Assembly (NCBI RefSeq): GCF_000005505.3
Contig: NC_016131.3
Location: forward strand, 55,599,355 to 55,663,354
Source of the DNA: Brachypodium distachyon
Taxonomy: Eukaryota; Streptophyta; Magnoliopsida; Poales; Poaceae
DNA length: 64,000 bases
Direction: 5' to 3'
Shown: piece by piece, positions 1-11,100 of the stretch
How positions within the stretch are numbered: position 1 is the first letter of the stretch
Layout of the letters: each line of letters begins with the position of its first letter
Notes under the pieces: generated by a model
What the model was told of the DNA's origin: nothing
The model's input: only the letters and a program-made list of their open reading frames with translations
The model's database searches: none
Position numbers and translations under genes: made by a program

Positions 1-23
1 ATGAAGGGCTATGGCGCAACCAA

Positions 24-520
24 AAAAATAAGGGGAAATTTGCTGGAGGACACCGTTATTTTGTGGACTTTGCCGAAACGCTTCGCTGGAACGTGTCTTT
101 GCCCAGTACCATTACAATTTCGTGGACATTTGCTAGACCACATTGTATCGACTAAAATTGAGAATTTGACATTTTTACTTGGGACTACTATCGTAAATCC
201 GATTTTGAAAACAATTTCCTTTGTACGAATCGATTTTTTACATCTACTAAGATCCATTGTTGGTCGATGTGGACATTCATCCCTTTTGTTGCCGCACTCT
301 GCAGGAGAGAAAAACGTTTTGAACAATTTTTTTAAAGATTCTAGACACATTTGCTAAATGGTAGAATGATAATTCAATGTGAAAAAAAGTCAAAATTTCC
401 GTTTTGGACCATACAATGTGTTCTGGTGGTACTGGACAAAGATACATACCGACGGTGTGTTTCGGCAAAGGTCACAAAATAACGGTGTCCTCCAGCCAAT
501 TTTTCCCAAAAATAATCAGA
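24..520. repeat. Long inverted repeat (fold-back element)
   Basis: About 30-185 and 375-520 are imperfect reverse complements. For example GCTGGAGGACACCGTTATTT near 40 returns inverted as AAATAACGGTGTCCTCCAGC near 478, and the neighbouring CTTTGCCCAGTACCA and ACCACATTGTAT stretches also have inverted partners. The spacer is about 190 bp. The short ORFs over this stretch lie on both strands and mirror each other, so I do not treat them as genes. No target-site duplication was found; the left end may lie outside the window. Confidence 0.6.
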
Positions 521-957
521 CATGGCGACTTTAGACCACAAGGCACAAACCAAATATGTGCTTAGTTTCGTAGCAGGCACATTGAACCCAAACAACTTTT
601 CTAGTATTGTCTATTATTGGTCTATTCGTCTCCGTTGACATCCGCCTACGAACTTTTACAATGAAAAACAAGTGGATCGTGGATCGCCCATTCATTGATA
701 AAGCACAATATTTGTAAAAGAGAAAGATACAACATCAAAAAGAAATATCTCCATAACATCACAACCAAAACCTCAGTGGCATAGGCCAAAATCGCTCAAC
801 GCTAAAGCACATAAACACTAGGAGCTAAGGCAGTCCAAAAGGGCGTCAATGTCACCTTAGCCACGGTGTCCACAACAACAGTCATCATTAACGTATGTCC
901 ATTGTTATGGAATTACCCGTGTTGACCGAAACATATTGGAGGGCAATCTCAAGTGAG
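521..957. other. Intergenic, nothing recognised
   Basis: This is AT-rich sequence between the fold-back repeat and the first MITE. I see no convincing ORF, RNA or repeat in it. Confidence 0.5.
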
Positions 958-959
958 TA

Positions 960-1005
960 CTCCCTCCGTTTTTAAATACTTGTTGTGGTTTTAGTACGGA
1001 GGGAG
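960..1005. mobile_element. Minimal Stowaway-like MITE remnant
   Basis: CTCCCTCCGT at the left and ACGGAGGGAG at the right form the terminal inverted repeats, each flanked by TA (958-959 and 1006-1007). Only 46 bp remain, so this is almost bare termini. Confidence 0.6.
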
Positions 1006-1090
1006 TACTATATTAATTCAAGCTTAGAGCTTTTGAATGGTTTGGTTTGTAGCCCCGCGGTTGATTACTCAAAAAAGAAGAAGCCACATA

Positions 1091-1213
1091 CTCCCTCCGT
1101 GCAACAAAGTATGTCTCAATTTTAACTAAATTTGACGCATCTATATACTAAGTCATGTCTAGATACATCCAAATTTTAACAAACTTGAGACATCTTTTGT
1201 TGGACGGAGGGAG
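1091..1213. mobile_element. Stowaway MITE (Tc1/mariner type)
   Basis: It starts CTCCCTCCGTGCAACAAAGT and ends with its inverted counterpart before GGACGGAGGGAG. TA duplications flank it at 1089-1090 and 1214-1215. At 123 bp it has the usual size of grass Stowaway elements and no coding capacity. Confidence 0.85.
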
Positions 1214-1516
1214 TACATGTTTCCCGTCAAGGCATAAAAATTGTGGGCTTTACCTCACCGTGCATAAAATTTTTGTACATTTACTAAACAAATTCACACT
1301 CTATATTTAATTTGATCTTTCCATACACTCGGGACGTATACAATTGGGTGATGTCGTCCTTTTCTTAAAGCTGCCACGTAAGATGTGGAAGAGAGAGGGG
1401 TGAAGAAAAGTATGAGCATGCTCTTAGTTAGAGATGATCTCTTCACAAGAAAAATAAAACAAAGAAAAGACAAATTTCCCACTACTGTACTAGATTTCAC
1501 CTTTTCTTAATATTTA

Positions 1517-1625
1517 CTCGCTCCGATTCATATTGTCTCAAATTTGCTAAAATATGGACGTATTTATGACTAAAAAGCGTCTAGATGCATGTAATATTTC
1601 GACAATTAATATGGACCGGAGGGAG
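1517..1625. mobile_element. Stowaway MITE, diverged ends
   Basis: The left end CTCGCTCCGATTCATATTG and the right end CAATTAATATGGACCGGAGGGAG are imperfect inverted repeats. TA flanks both sides. The interior (AAATTTGCTAAAATATGGACG, then TAGATGCATGTAATATT) matches the Stowaway pattern also seen at 14.2 and 27.1 kb. Confidence 0.8.
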
Positions 1626-2167
1626 TATTCGATTAATTTTATTCATCTAGGCATTAATTGTAAGACGTGCCAATAAAAGATAACCTATTGTACAAGATGT
1701 TTTTTTATTTTATCCAAATAACGTGGAACATATAAGAGAAAGCTGTATTATCGATCACCGTGATACTCTGTATTTTTTTTTTTGAAAAACCTCTGTATTT
1801 TATCTGTTCCGTTGGAGACTGCTACGAAAAAAAAGGAAGCAAGTTTACCGAACGATGCTGTGGTCCGTCTCCCTCAGCACATTCACGCGCGCACGTGCCG
1901 AGCCCATAAAATCTCGGCCGTCCGCTGCTCACCAATCCCCTCATCCCCTCCGTCCACTGACCCACCGTTCTTGCCCCGCAAGCCTTCGCACAAGACCCTG
2001 GAACTTTCCACGACACCCAAAACCTCCCCCCGCTTTCTCTCTCCTCCACCTCCCCCCGCACACACCCCACCTCGCGATCTCCACGCCCCCCCCGCAACCC
2101 ACTACTCCCGGGGCGGGTCCCACATCGCCGCCGGCGACCCCATCCTCCCCTTCCGCCCGCCCGCGAC
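1626..2167 (+). promoter_or_regulatory. Probable promoter and 5' UTR of the UBP12/13-like gene
   Basis: The sequence changes from AT-rich to very C-rich, CT-rich DNA from about 1,860 to the ATG at 2,168, as is usual for broadly expressed grass genes. No clear TATA box is visible. A short insertion flanked by the 11-bp repeat CTCTGTATTTT lies at 1,766-1,801. The transcription start is not fixed by sequence. Confidence 0.45.
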
Positions 2168-5100
2168 ATGACGATCTCGCAACCGCCCCCGGCGCCTACC
2201 GAGGTAAGCGCGCGTGGGGTGGCCGGACGCGCCCCCACCCCCGGCAGCATCCGCTTTCCCCTCCCCCTCTGCCTCCCTCCTCGAGCGGGCCCTTGCTGCC
2301 GCGCCGGGAAGCTGCGACGCCGCACGCGTTTCGGCCTGCCGCCGGTGCGGGGTTCCGTTGCCCTAGGTGTACGAGTTGGTTCTCCGGGTCGGGGTTCTCG
2401 CGCGTGGCGTGCTCGGGCTGGGTGCGCGTCCCGTGTGGGGCGGAATGGATTCTAGGGTTTGGGGTTTTGCGTCGCTTTCATGGGGTTTGGATCTGAGACT
2501 GTGCCTCTCGTGAATTTTTGCGCAGCAGCCGCAGCCGCAGCCACAGCAGGAGGAAGAGGAGGTGCTCGTGCCACACCAGGAGCTGCCCAATGGAGCGCAG
2601 CCAATGGAAGGTTTGCCTCTGTCACCCCCGCATCGCCTTTTTCTGCTATGGCTCACCATTTAATTGGCTGTTGACGCTCTCGGAGTTGTCTGTGTGTTGT
2701 CGAAACTGATTGTCGTGTGTTGGAACTGATTAGCTACCCTGATAGGTTGCATTTTGCTCCTTTTTTTTGCCTCTATTAATGTCATACTTATTGTTCAGAA
2801 TGGCGATTCATCAGTGCTTATTCATGTGATTTGTTAGTTTTGCTATATTCATTGCCTTGTGTGTAGAGTTTTATTCAGTAATCTACCTATCAGTGTTTCC
2901 AGTTAGAAATTGATTGCTTCACTTGCAACATTATTCCCCTGCCTTAGGTTGGGTTACTGATCTGATATGTATATGTTGTGTCGAGGTTTCTCGAGTGGTT
3001 AATTTGTGGTAACTCTGAGCTTTTGTGCACGCATGAAAATTTGTACGCCATTTTAGTTTTTATAGTTTCAATTGTTTGTTTTAACCATGTTTGTTTGTGT
3101 AACCGAGATGACGTGAAAACTTCTCTAATTGTTTTGTTGGTTTGCACTTCCTGTCTTCCCTGTGCAGTATGTTAAGTAGATAGTTCAATAGTGCCTTTTT
3201 TTCTTTCTAAATGCAGCTTTTAGTTAGGTCTGTGTGTTTAGTGTTGCTGTCATCCTTATGAGATAAACGTGGGAGGTTAAGACGTATTCATGTTGACTTT
3301 ATTTCGAATCCAGTTGTGCCTGCTGAGCCAGCTGCTACAGTAGAAAACCAGCAGATAGAGGATCCACCGATCTCGAGATTTACTTGGACAATTGATAACC
3401 TATCAAGAGTGAACACAAAGAAGCTCTACTCTGAAACTTTTGTTGTCGGAGGCTACAAGTGGTAAGTGCCCACAGCTCTTTTTCTCCGAGTTAGCATATT
3501 TTGGTTAACACTGTTACTCAAGGAGTTCGGGTTGGATGTTTATGGCACCTTTTTTCTGTTTGCAGGCGTGTTTTGATTTTCCCAAGGGGAAATAATGTTG
3601 AATTCTTGTCTATGTATTTGGACGTTGCCGATTCAGCAGTCTTGCCCTATGGATGGAGTAGATATGCACAGTTCAGTCTCTCAGTGGTTAATCAAATCCA
3701 CAACAAGTTTACAATAAGAAAAGGTACATCTTTTTTTCTTATGCCCTTGTGTGTTTAATATTCTATTATTAAAAGATTGATCTTGGTACATTCATTTCTA
3801 ATTATGCATTTTACGTGCACCTTCCTCACCATCAAGTTATCCCGCAAGTGGGACTGTAATTTATTAGGAGGGGTGTGACTAAAAGCTCTATGTACCATCT
3901 TAAAAAAATGGAGCTGATGTCTTGATCTATAGTTATAATGTTTTCTTTAACAAGTGTTTGACTTGAAATGTTTGCAGAAACCCAACACCAATTCTCTGCG
4001 CGAGAAAGCGACTGGGGTTTCACCTCATTTATGCCTTTGGGTGAACTCTACAACCCTAGTAGAGGTTATCTTGTAAATGATACTTGTATAGTGGAAGCAG
4101 AGGTTGCTGTCTGTAAGGTTGTTGATTATTGGAGTTATGACTCCAAAAAGGAAACTGGCTATGTGGGTCTTAAAAATCAAGGTGCCACTTGCTATATGAA
4201 TTCTCTCCTTCAGACTCTCTATCACATTCCTTATTTCAGAAAGGTAAAGACTACACATATTCAGATTTTTTGCTTTTCTGCTCATCCTATTTGGATGGTG
4301 GTAACCCTGTGTATCACTTGGCAGGCTGTATATCATATGCCCACTACCGAGAATGATATGCCCTCAGGGAGCATTCCATTAGCTCTTCAAAGTCTCTTTT
4401 ATAAGTTGCAGTATAATGACAGCAGTGTCTCGACAAAGGAGCTCACAAAATCATTTGGGTGGGACATGCATGATTCATTTATGCAACATGATGTGCAAGA
4501 ACTAAATAGAGTTCTTTCTGAGAAGTTGGAAGATAAGATGAAGGTTTGACATCTGTAAGGTCTTTCTTTTTTTTCCCCTGGTGTTGTTCATTGAATCATC
4601 TAGCTCTGACTGAATTATGCTTGTATATGTTGATTCAAGGGTACTGTTGTGGAGGGCACAATACAGCAATTATTTGAAGGGCATCACATGAACTATATCG
4701 AGTGTATAAATGTGGATTTTAAATCAACAAGGAAGGAATCCTTCTATGGCAAGTGATACTGCTATGGAGACATGGCTAATAATGATTAAACTCTGCATCC
4801 TTGTTTAATCTAATTGTAGTATATTCCACTGCAGATTTGCAGCTTGATGTCAAAGGTTGTCAGGATGTATATGCTTCATTTGATAAGTACGTGGAGGTAG
4901 AGCGTCTGGAAGGTGACAATAAGTACCATGCAGAACAGCATGGTTTGCAGGTTAGTTTTCAGGAGCTTGTGGTAGCTCAACCCATTTTACCAACGGACTG
5001 CAAACAACCCCCACCCCCACCCCCCTCTCGTGCGTGCGGACCTGCTCATGCACACACCTATTTGCTATGTGCCCATGTGACACTTATCCCTTTCTTGGGT

Positions 5101-8100
5101 TCCTTGAACTTGATCTAAATACCCCAAGAATCCCCACCGCTGCACAAAAACCACACCCTGACGCACTCTTATCGGCATACTCAGTTGTTGTATATAAGCT
5201 GTGGTCAGTGGTCACCAGTTATGGCTCATGACCTGTAGTCAATATCTGCCAAAAGAAAACTGATTTATTAGACATATTTGTTGTTTCAGGATGCAAAGAA
5301 AGGTGTTCTTTTCATTGACTTCCCTCCTGTTCTGCAACTTCAGCTTAAACGTTTTGAATATGATTTCATGCGGGACACAATGGTGAAGGTTTGTATCAGC
5401 ATTACCCACTAAGAAGTCTTCCTTCTCGCTGTAAAAAAAACAAAAAAGAAGTCTTCCTTCTCTTGGTTCATATTTGGTATTTTGAAGGGTTATGCATTTG
5501 GAAACCTTTGGTGGCAGGACACTAGCATTTTTGGCTGTAATGGATGCCTGGCTTCAGTTCACACAATATAGCATTTCGTTCTTTGTTCACCTTGGCATTA
5601 ATTCAGTATCTCTAGCATTCTGATGTAGTTTCTCTGACTATCTATTTAAACCGATGCAAATATTGGATTAAAGGCTATTTGTTCGGCAAGTTATTACCGG
5701 AGTGCAATTATTATTTTCAAGATACTTGCATGATAATTCCATGTAAAAATATGAATTTGGTTGGGCCAGATATAGGCAGCTGTAGAAATGCCTATTATCA
5801 AGAATGTGTAACTATTACTATTATCTGGGATGGTAATGTTGATCTCCAGGAACCTCGTGATTTATTAGTAACACTGAATCTTCTAGGATAGTTAATGAAC
5901 TTCCGTGGAGCGATCTAGACTGAGTTACTGTCTGAACATAATACTGACACATGTAGGGTTCACTCTAGCCACATGTAGAAACTTGGAAAAATATCTAACA
6001 ACTCTCTTTAGTTTGCTGCTTTTTTGGCGTCTTGTTAGATATCTAGCACAGGTACAATATATGCAGGTGCCTTAAATAAAGTGGTACACAGGAAGTTCAA
6101 GTGCAACAACATGACTTGACTTAAATACTGCTTTAGTTCATCGAAGTGCAGACTGCAGATCTGAACTTAAGTTCATGAAATTCATGTCCTTTGCATAAGT
6201 TTCGATCTTTGTCTTTTATCTTCTACTTTTATTAGCCTATTACGAGTGCTTAACATTCTGTTGTGACCTGCAGATAAATGATCGTTATGAGTTCCCACTT
6301 CAGTTGGATCTCGACAGAGATGATGGGAAGTATTTATCTCCTGATGCAGATAGGAATGTGAGAAATCTTTACACTCTTCACAGGTCAGTACCGTCAGTTG
6401 GATATTCTCAAATTGTGTCTTGCGTTCAGTTTCATGCTTTAAGGTTTTAAATTTTAGTAGTTGAGGCCACATATCATAGTTGAATAGCCAAAAGTGATCG
6501 AGGTGAATTTCTGGCCTTCCCATTTCGCCTTGCCTGAACTTTGATGACCACTTAGAAGATCCTGTCAAGATCATAGTAATTCTATTAATTGTTGCTTGCT
6601 ATTGACATCCTTGTGTCACATAGTTGAGCTAAATCCGAGTAACAAATTTCATGATTGTTGATCAGACAAGCAATCATAATACCAGGTTGGGTGTCAATTG
6701 CCCTTATGACATGCTACACAATAAATGGAAATGCCTTTTATCAAGAATGCTTACACTAAACCCTAACCCTAAAAGTTTATCTCTTGCAATCCACAAAAGT
6801 TTATAATGGCTGCAATCCACAATGATATATTATGTAACTGCAGCTGGTAACAGTTTATCTCTTGCAGTGTTCTTGTCCACAGCGGTGGCGTTCATGGTGG
6901 ACATTACTATGCTTTCATACGACCTACTCTTTCTGATCAGTGGTACGTCTGTTCGCTTGAGTTTTTATTTATGATTGGCTCTGCCTCCGGACAAATATAG
7001 CAGATTCTTGGGAGTTGGGACCATCTTGGCCATGCTTGGGTTTTCAACCTTTGTTGTAATCGGCCAGTTGCTGCTTGCATCTGGACAGCTTGGTGATGCT
7101 TAAGTTTTCAATAGCGTTGTTCTCGGGAGTTTATTTTTTGTTTTGGCAATAAATGCACAGAGTCAACAATGTTCTTTCAATTATTTTTTCTCATCTGTTG
7201 CGAAAGTTAATTTTTATCTGAACTGGATGGATCTAATGTGAAGTGGAACTGGTAGTGGCATGCATGCCGACCACCTTTGCTGTTCACAGTCATTATGTCC
7301 TTTTGACCGGATAGTCATATGATATGAATCTTGGAGGCTAGTTTGTTTTGGTCATGTTCAGTTACTCATGAAACAAAAACATTCCAGGTTCAAGTTTGAT
7401 GATGAACGTGTAACAAAAGAAGACCCAAAAAGGGCATTAGAGGAGCAATATGGTGGTGAGGAGGAGGTTAGTTGCCATCCTCAAAGCTACAATTCTTAAA
7501 TATTGGCGTAAAAATTTGAGCTGAGCAATTTCATTTTGCAGCTGCCACAGACTAATCCTGGGTTAAACAACACTCCTTTTAAGTTCACTAAATATTCGAA
7601 CGCATACATGTTGGTATACATTCGTGAAAGCGACAAGGACAAGATAATTTGTAATGTGGATGAGAAAGACATAGCTGAGCACCTTCGAGTAAGCTCTCAC
7701 CTAAGTTTTATATCTACTGAGAATCTTCTATTCTAGTAGTCTAATGTCTCCATCTGCTCCCAGATTAGACTGGAGAAGGACCGTGAAGAAAAGGAGCGCC
7801 GGAAAAAGGAGAAAGCTGAGGCCCACCTATATACCATCATTAAGGTGTCTTAGTCAACCAGATTAGCATAGAGCATCAATTATTTTATCTCCAGCAGCTT
7901 TGTATTAACTTTCACTTACGTACCTTACATATTTGCCTCTGGTATAGGTTGCTAGGGATGATGACTTGACTGCTCAGATAGGAAAAGACATATATTTTGA
8001 TCTTGTTGATCATGATAAAGTCCCGAGCTTCCGTATTCAGAAGCAGATGCCTTTTACCCAATTCAAGGTAATTACACGAGTCAAAAACAATGTTTGCTGT

Positions 8101-11100
8101 GATGGTGTCCCTGTGCATATACCAGTAGTAGGAATTTTGAATCAGGCTGTTCCTTATTAGTGGTTATGTCCATAAAGATCAAGGACTATGGTTCAACGAT
8201 TCATGTGGGCCTACCAGTGTCCCAGTACTGTTTGGTATAAACAACATTCTTGTGTATCTTGGATAGACTCACTGCTGTTTTCACCGAAGGATGCACTGCA
8301 AACACAGTACACAGGCTTAAAATGGTGTTGTAATGTTTTGTCTTTAATCATTAGCTTTGTATGCCCTCTTTAACATTATAAAGTTGTAGCCTATGGTCAT
8401 TACATGCTGAGCATGTGAATCATGGATTCAAATTTGAATTTACTAATACGATGGTTAAAGAGGACTATGTCTTGCTTGCCATAGCTTATGTGCACTGCTA
8501 TTTAGGACTATTAGTACAAATATTAGTAGAGCTTCGCAGTTGCCATACTGATCACTCATCTATGAAGTGCTTTACAGGAGGAGGTAGCAAAAGACTTAGG
8601 TATTCCTACGCAGTTTCAACGATTTTGGTTGTGGGCCAAGCGGCAAAACCATACTTACCGACCCAACCGACCATTAACTCCTCAAGAAGAAGCACTCACT
8701 GTAAGCTGATTTCATTACACATTCATTGGATATTGATTTTGTTTTTGTTTTCTAGTTCTCCTTTGTGCATCCGCATGTGCTGCATTATTCTGGTGAAGAA
8801 TTTAATCAACAGAAGACCCTCTATACTTTGTTTATCGCCTGTTTGGTACCTGTGGTTTCTGGGTCACTTTGTTGTGTGCAGAAATTATAGTGCGTTATGA
8901 TATCTTGTGCTTTTTTTTTGACCGGGGATATCTTGTGCTTTTTATAATTGGAATCGCTTTGTATTGGTAATAGTTTAGTACTTTTGGATTTTAAGTATTT
9001 GCTTTTAATTGATTAACTCAATGGCCAATGCTAGCACTTGTTGAGCTCAGTTCCTCTTATATCATTTTTGAATTGATTATGGTTGCAGACCTCACTTGAC
9101 AGGTGATAATTATTATCCGCTATACAACTAGTATAAATGTAATATATGTAACCTGGAGAAAATATTGCATTAGTGTAGTCGCACTTGTATTTTTCCATGT
9201 TACTGCCTGTCACCCACTAGTATCATCATGTGTACAACTATTGTGTAAAGCAAATTTTGATCAGTCAACAGAAGTTTACTTATTTGGTTTCAATTGGCAA
9301 CTAGAATAATATGATTCTGTTCTGTTACCTGTAGATGTAGTAAAGATCTAGCCTGACTACATATTTGCTTTGATCTCTCATCAGTACTTCTATGTGTCTT
9401 CATCATATCGATAGTTGTAATCTAGTTCTGCTTATGGTAAAAATGCTAATTCTAAAGGAAAACATTTTATGTAGGTTGGGCTGTTAAAGGAAGCAGCAAA
9501 CAAGGCCCACAATGCAGAACTGAAATTGTTCCTGGAAGTTGAACTTGGACTGGTAATAGTGTTCTCCTTGTCTGCTCTTGTTCTATTTCTTGTGTTCACT
9601 TTCACATTTTTGTCCCACCACTTTTTTTTCAATGTTCAATTCACTTAGCCTGTTCACAATTTTTACGGTGATATAGGATTTAAAAACTATCGCTCTGCCA
9701 GACAAGACCAGGGAGGACATATTGCTTTTCTTCAAACTTTATGATCCTGAAAAGGAACAGCTCCGGTACCATACTTCCGAACCTTCGTATCATCGTATTT
9801 CACTTGTGATTAGGCAATGAATCTTATTTGTTTCGTGGGTGAATTCTTCAGGTATGTTGGTAGGTTCTTCGTGAAGGCTTCTGGAAGGCCACTGGATATT
9901 CTGCCAAAATTGAGAAAAATGGCTGGTTTTTCTCAAGATGATGATATTGAACTTTATGAGGTTAGCTTATTTCTTTTTAACTTTCTCAAGATGATGATAT
10001 TGAACTTTATGAGGTTAGCTTATTTCTTTTTAACTTAATTTTCCTGATGTATGTGGCATGCATATTATTTTGGTGAAGTATCTTACCTTTTCTTTTACCG
10101 ATGCTAGGAAATTAAGTTTGAGCCCAATGTGATGTGTGAATACATTGATAATAGGGTTATATTTCGATCTTGCCAGGTAAGATCCTGATGTCAATTTTTG
10201 GAACAGTTGTCGTGTTTGTTTTGTGATGATTTCTTACCTGGAATCTTTGGTTTTGCAGCTTGAAGACGGCGATATTGTCTGCTTTCAAAAATCCCCAAAG
10301 CCAGATAATGCTGACCAATACAGATACCCTGATGTCCCATCCTTTCTGGTGTATATACGTAACAGACAGGTACCTAAGAGTGACCAACTTGGTAACCGAG
10401 TCGTGTGTTATATTGTTGTTATTTGATATATTTACACACATTTTCCTTGCTGCAATTATAGGAGTTTTGTTGCCTCACTGATTTACACTAAACATTAAAC
10501 AAGTCGATGATTGATCGCGATTGGTCGTATTAGTAGTTTCTACACTTTTGTAAAAAGGAAAAGGGAAACCTGCCTAATATTCTGTTGTCTTTTTTATCCC
10601 ACTTTGTGTGTTTGCATGTCGTGTATTCTTGACAGCATACAATATTGTACTAGTTTACATGCTATAATTTCTGTTGTAATTGTTTAGGTAGTCCACTTCC
10701 GGTCTTTGGAGAAGCCCAAGGACGATGATTTTTGCCTAGAGATGTAAGCGTTTGAACATATGACTTTGCAGATATGGATAATACTGTAGTTACTGATTTC
10801 TCTTCTTTTCTCCCTTCCTGTATAGGTCAAAGATTTTCACATACGACGAAGTTGTAGAGAAAGTCGCTCAAAAACTTGGTGTTGATGACCCATCAAAAAT
10901 TCGTCTTACATCACATAATTGTTATTCTCAACAGCCTAAGCCTCAACCAATTAAGTACAGAGGCGTTGAACGCTTGCTAGATATGCTGATTCACTATAAC
11001 CAGGTTTGCAACTAACTCGTCTATGTGATCATTAGTTGCTTAACAACTGAAGTGAAGAGTGACATATTTATTAATTTTTCATGTATCAGACTTCTGATAT

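Noticed and set aside
1..468. ORFs of 118, 113 and 63 codons at the window start
   Set aside because: They run on both strands of an inverted repeat and mirror each other, so coding function is unlikely.
6755..6773. Telomere-like CTAAACCCTAACCCTAAAAG in UBP intron 10
   Set aside because: Only about two and a half repeat units. Such short telo-box-like strings are common in plant introns and I see no further structure.
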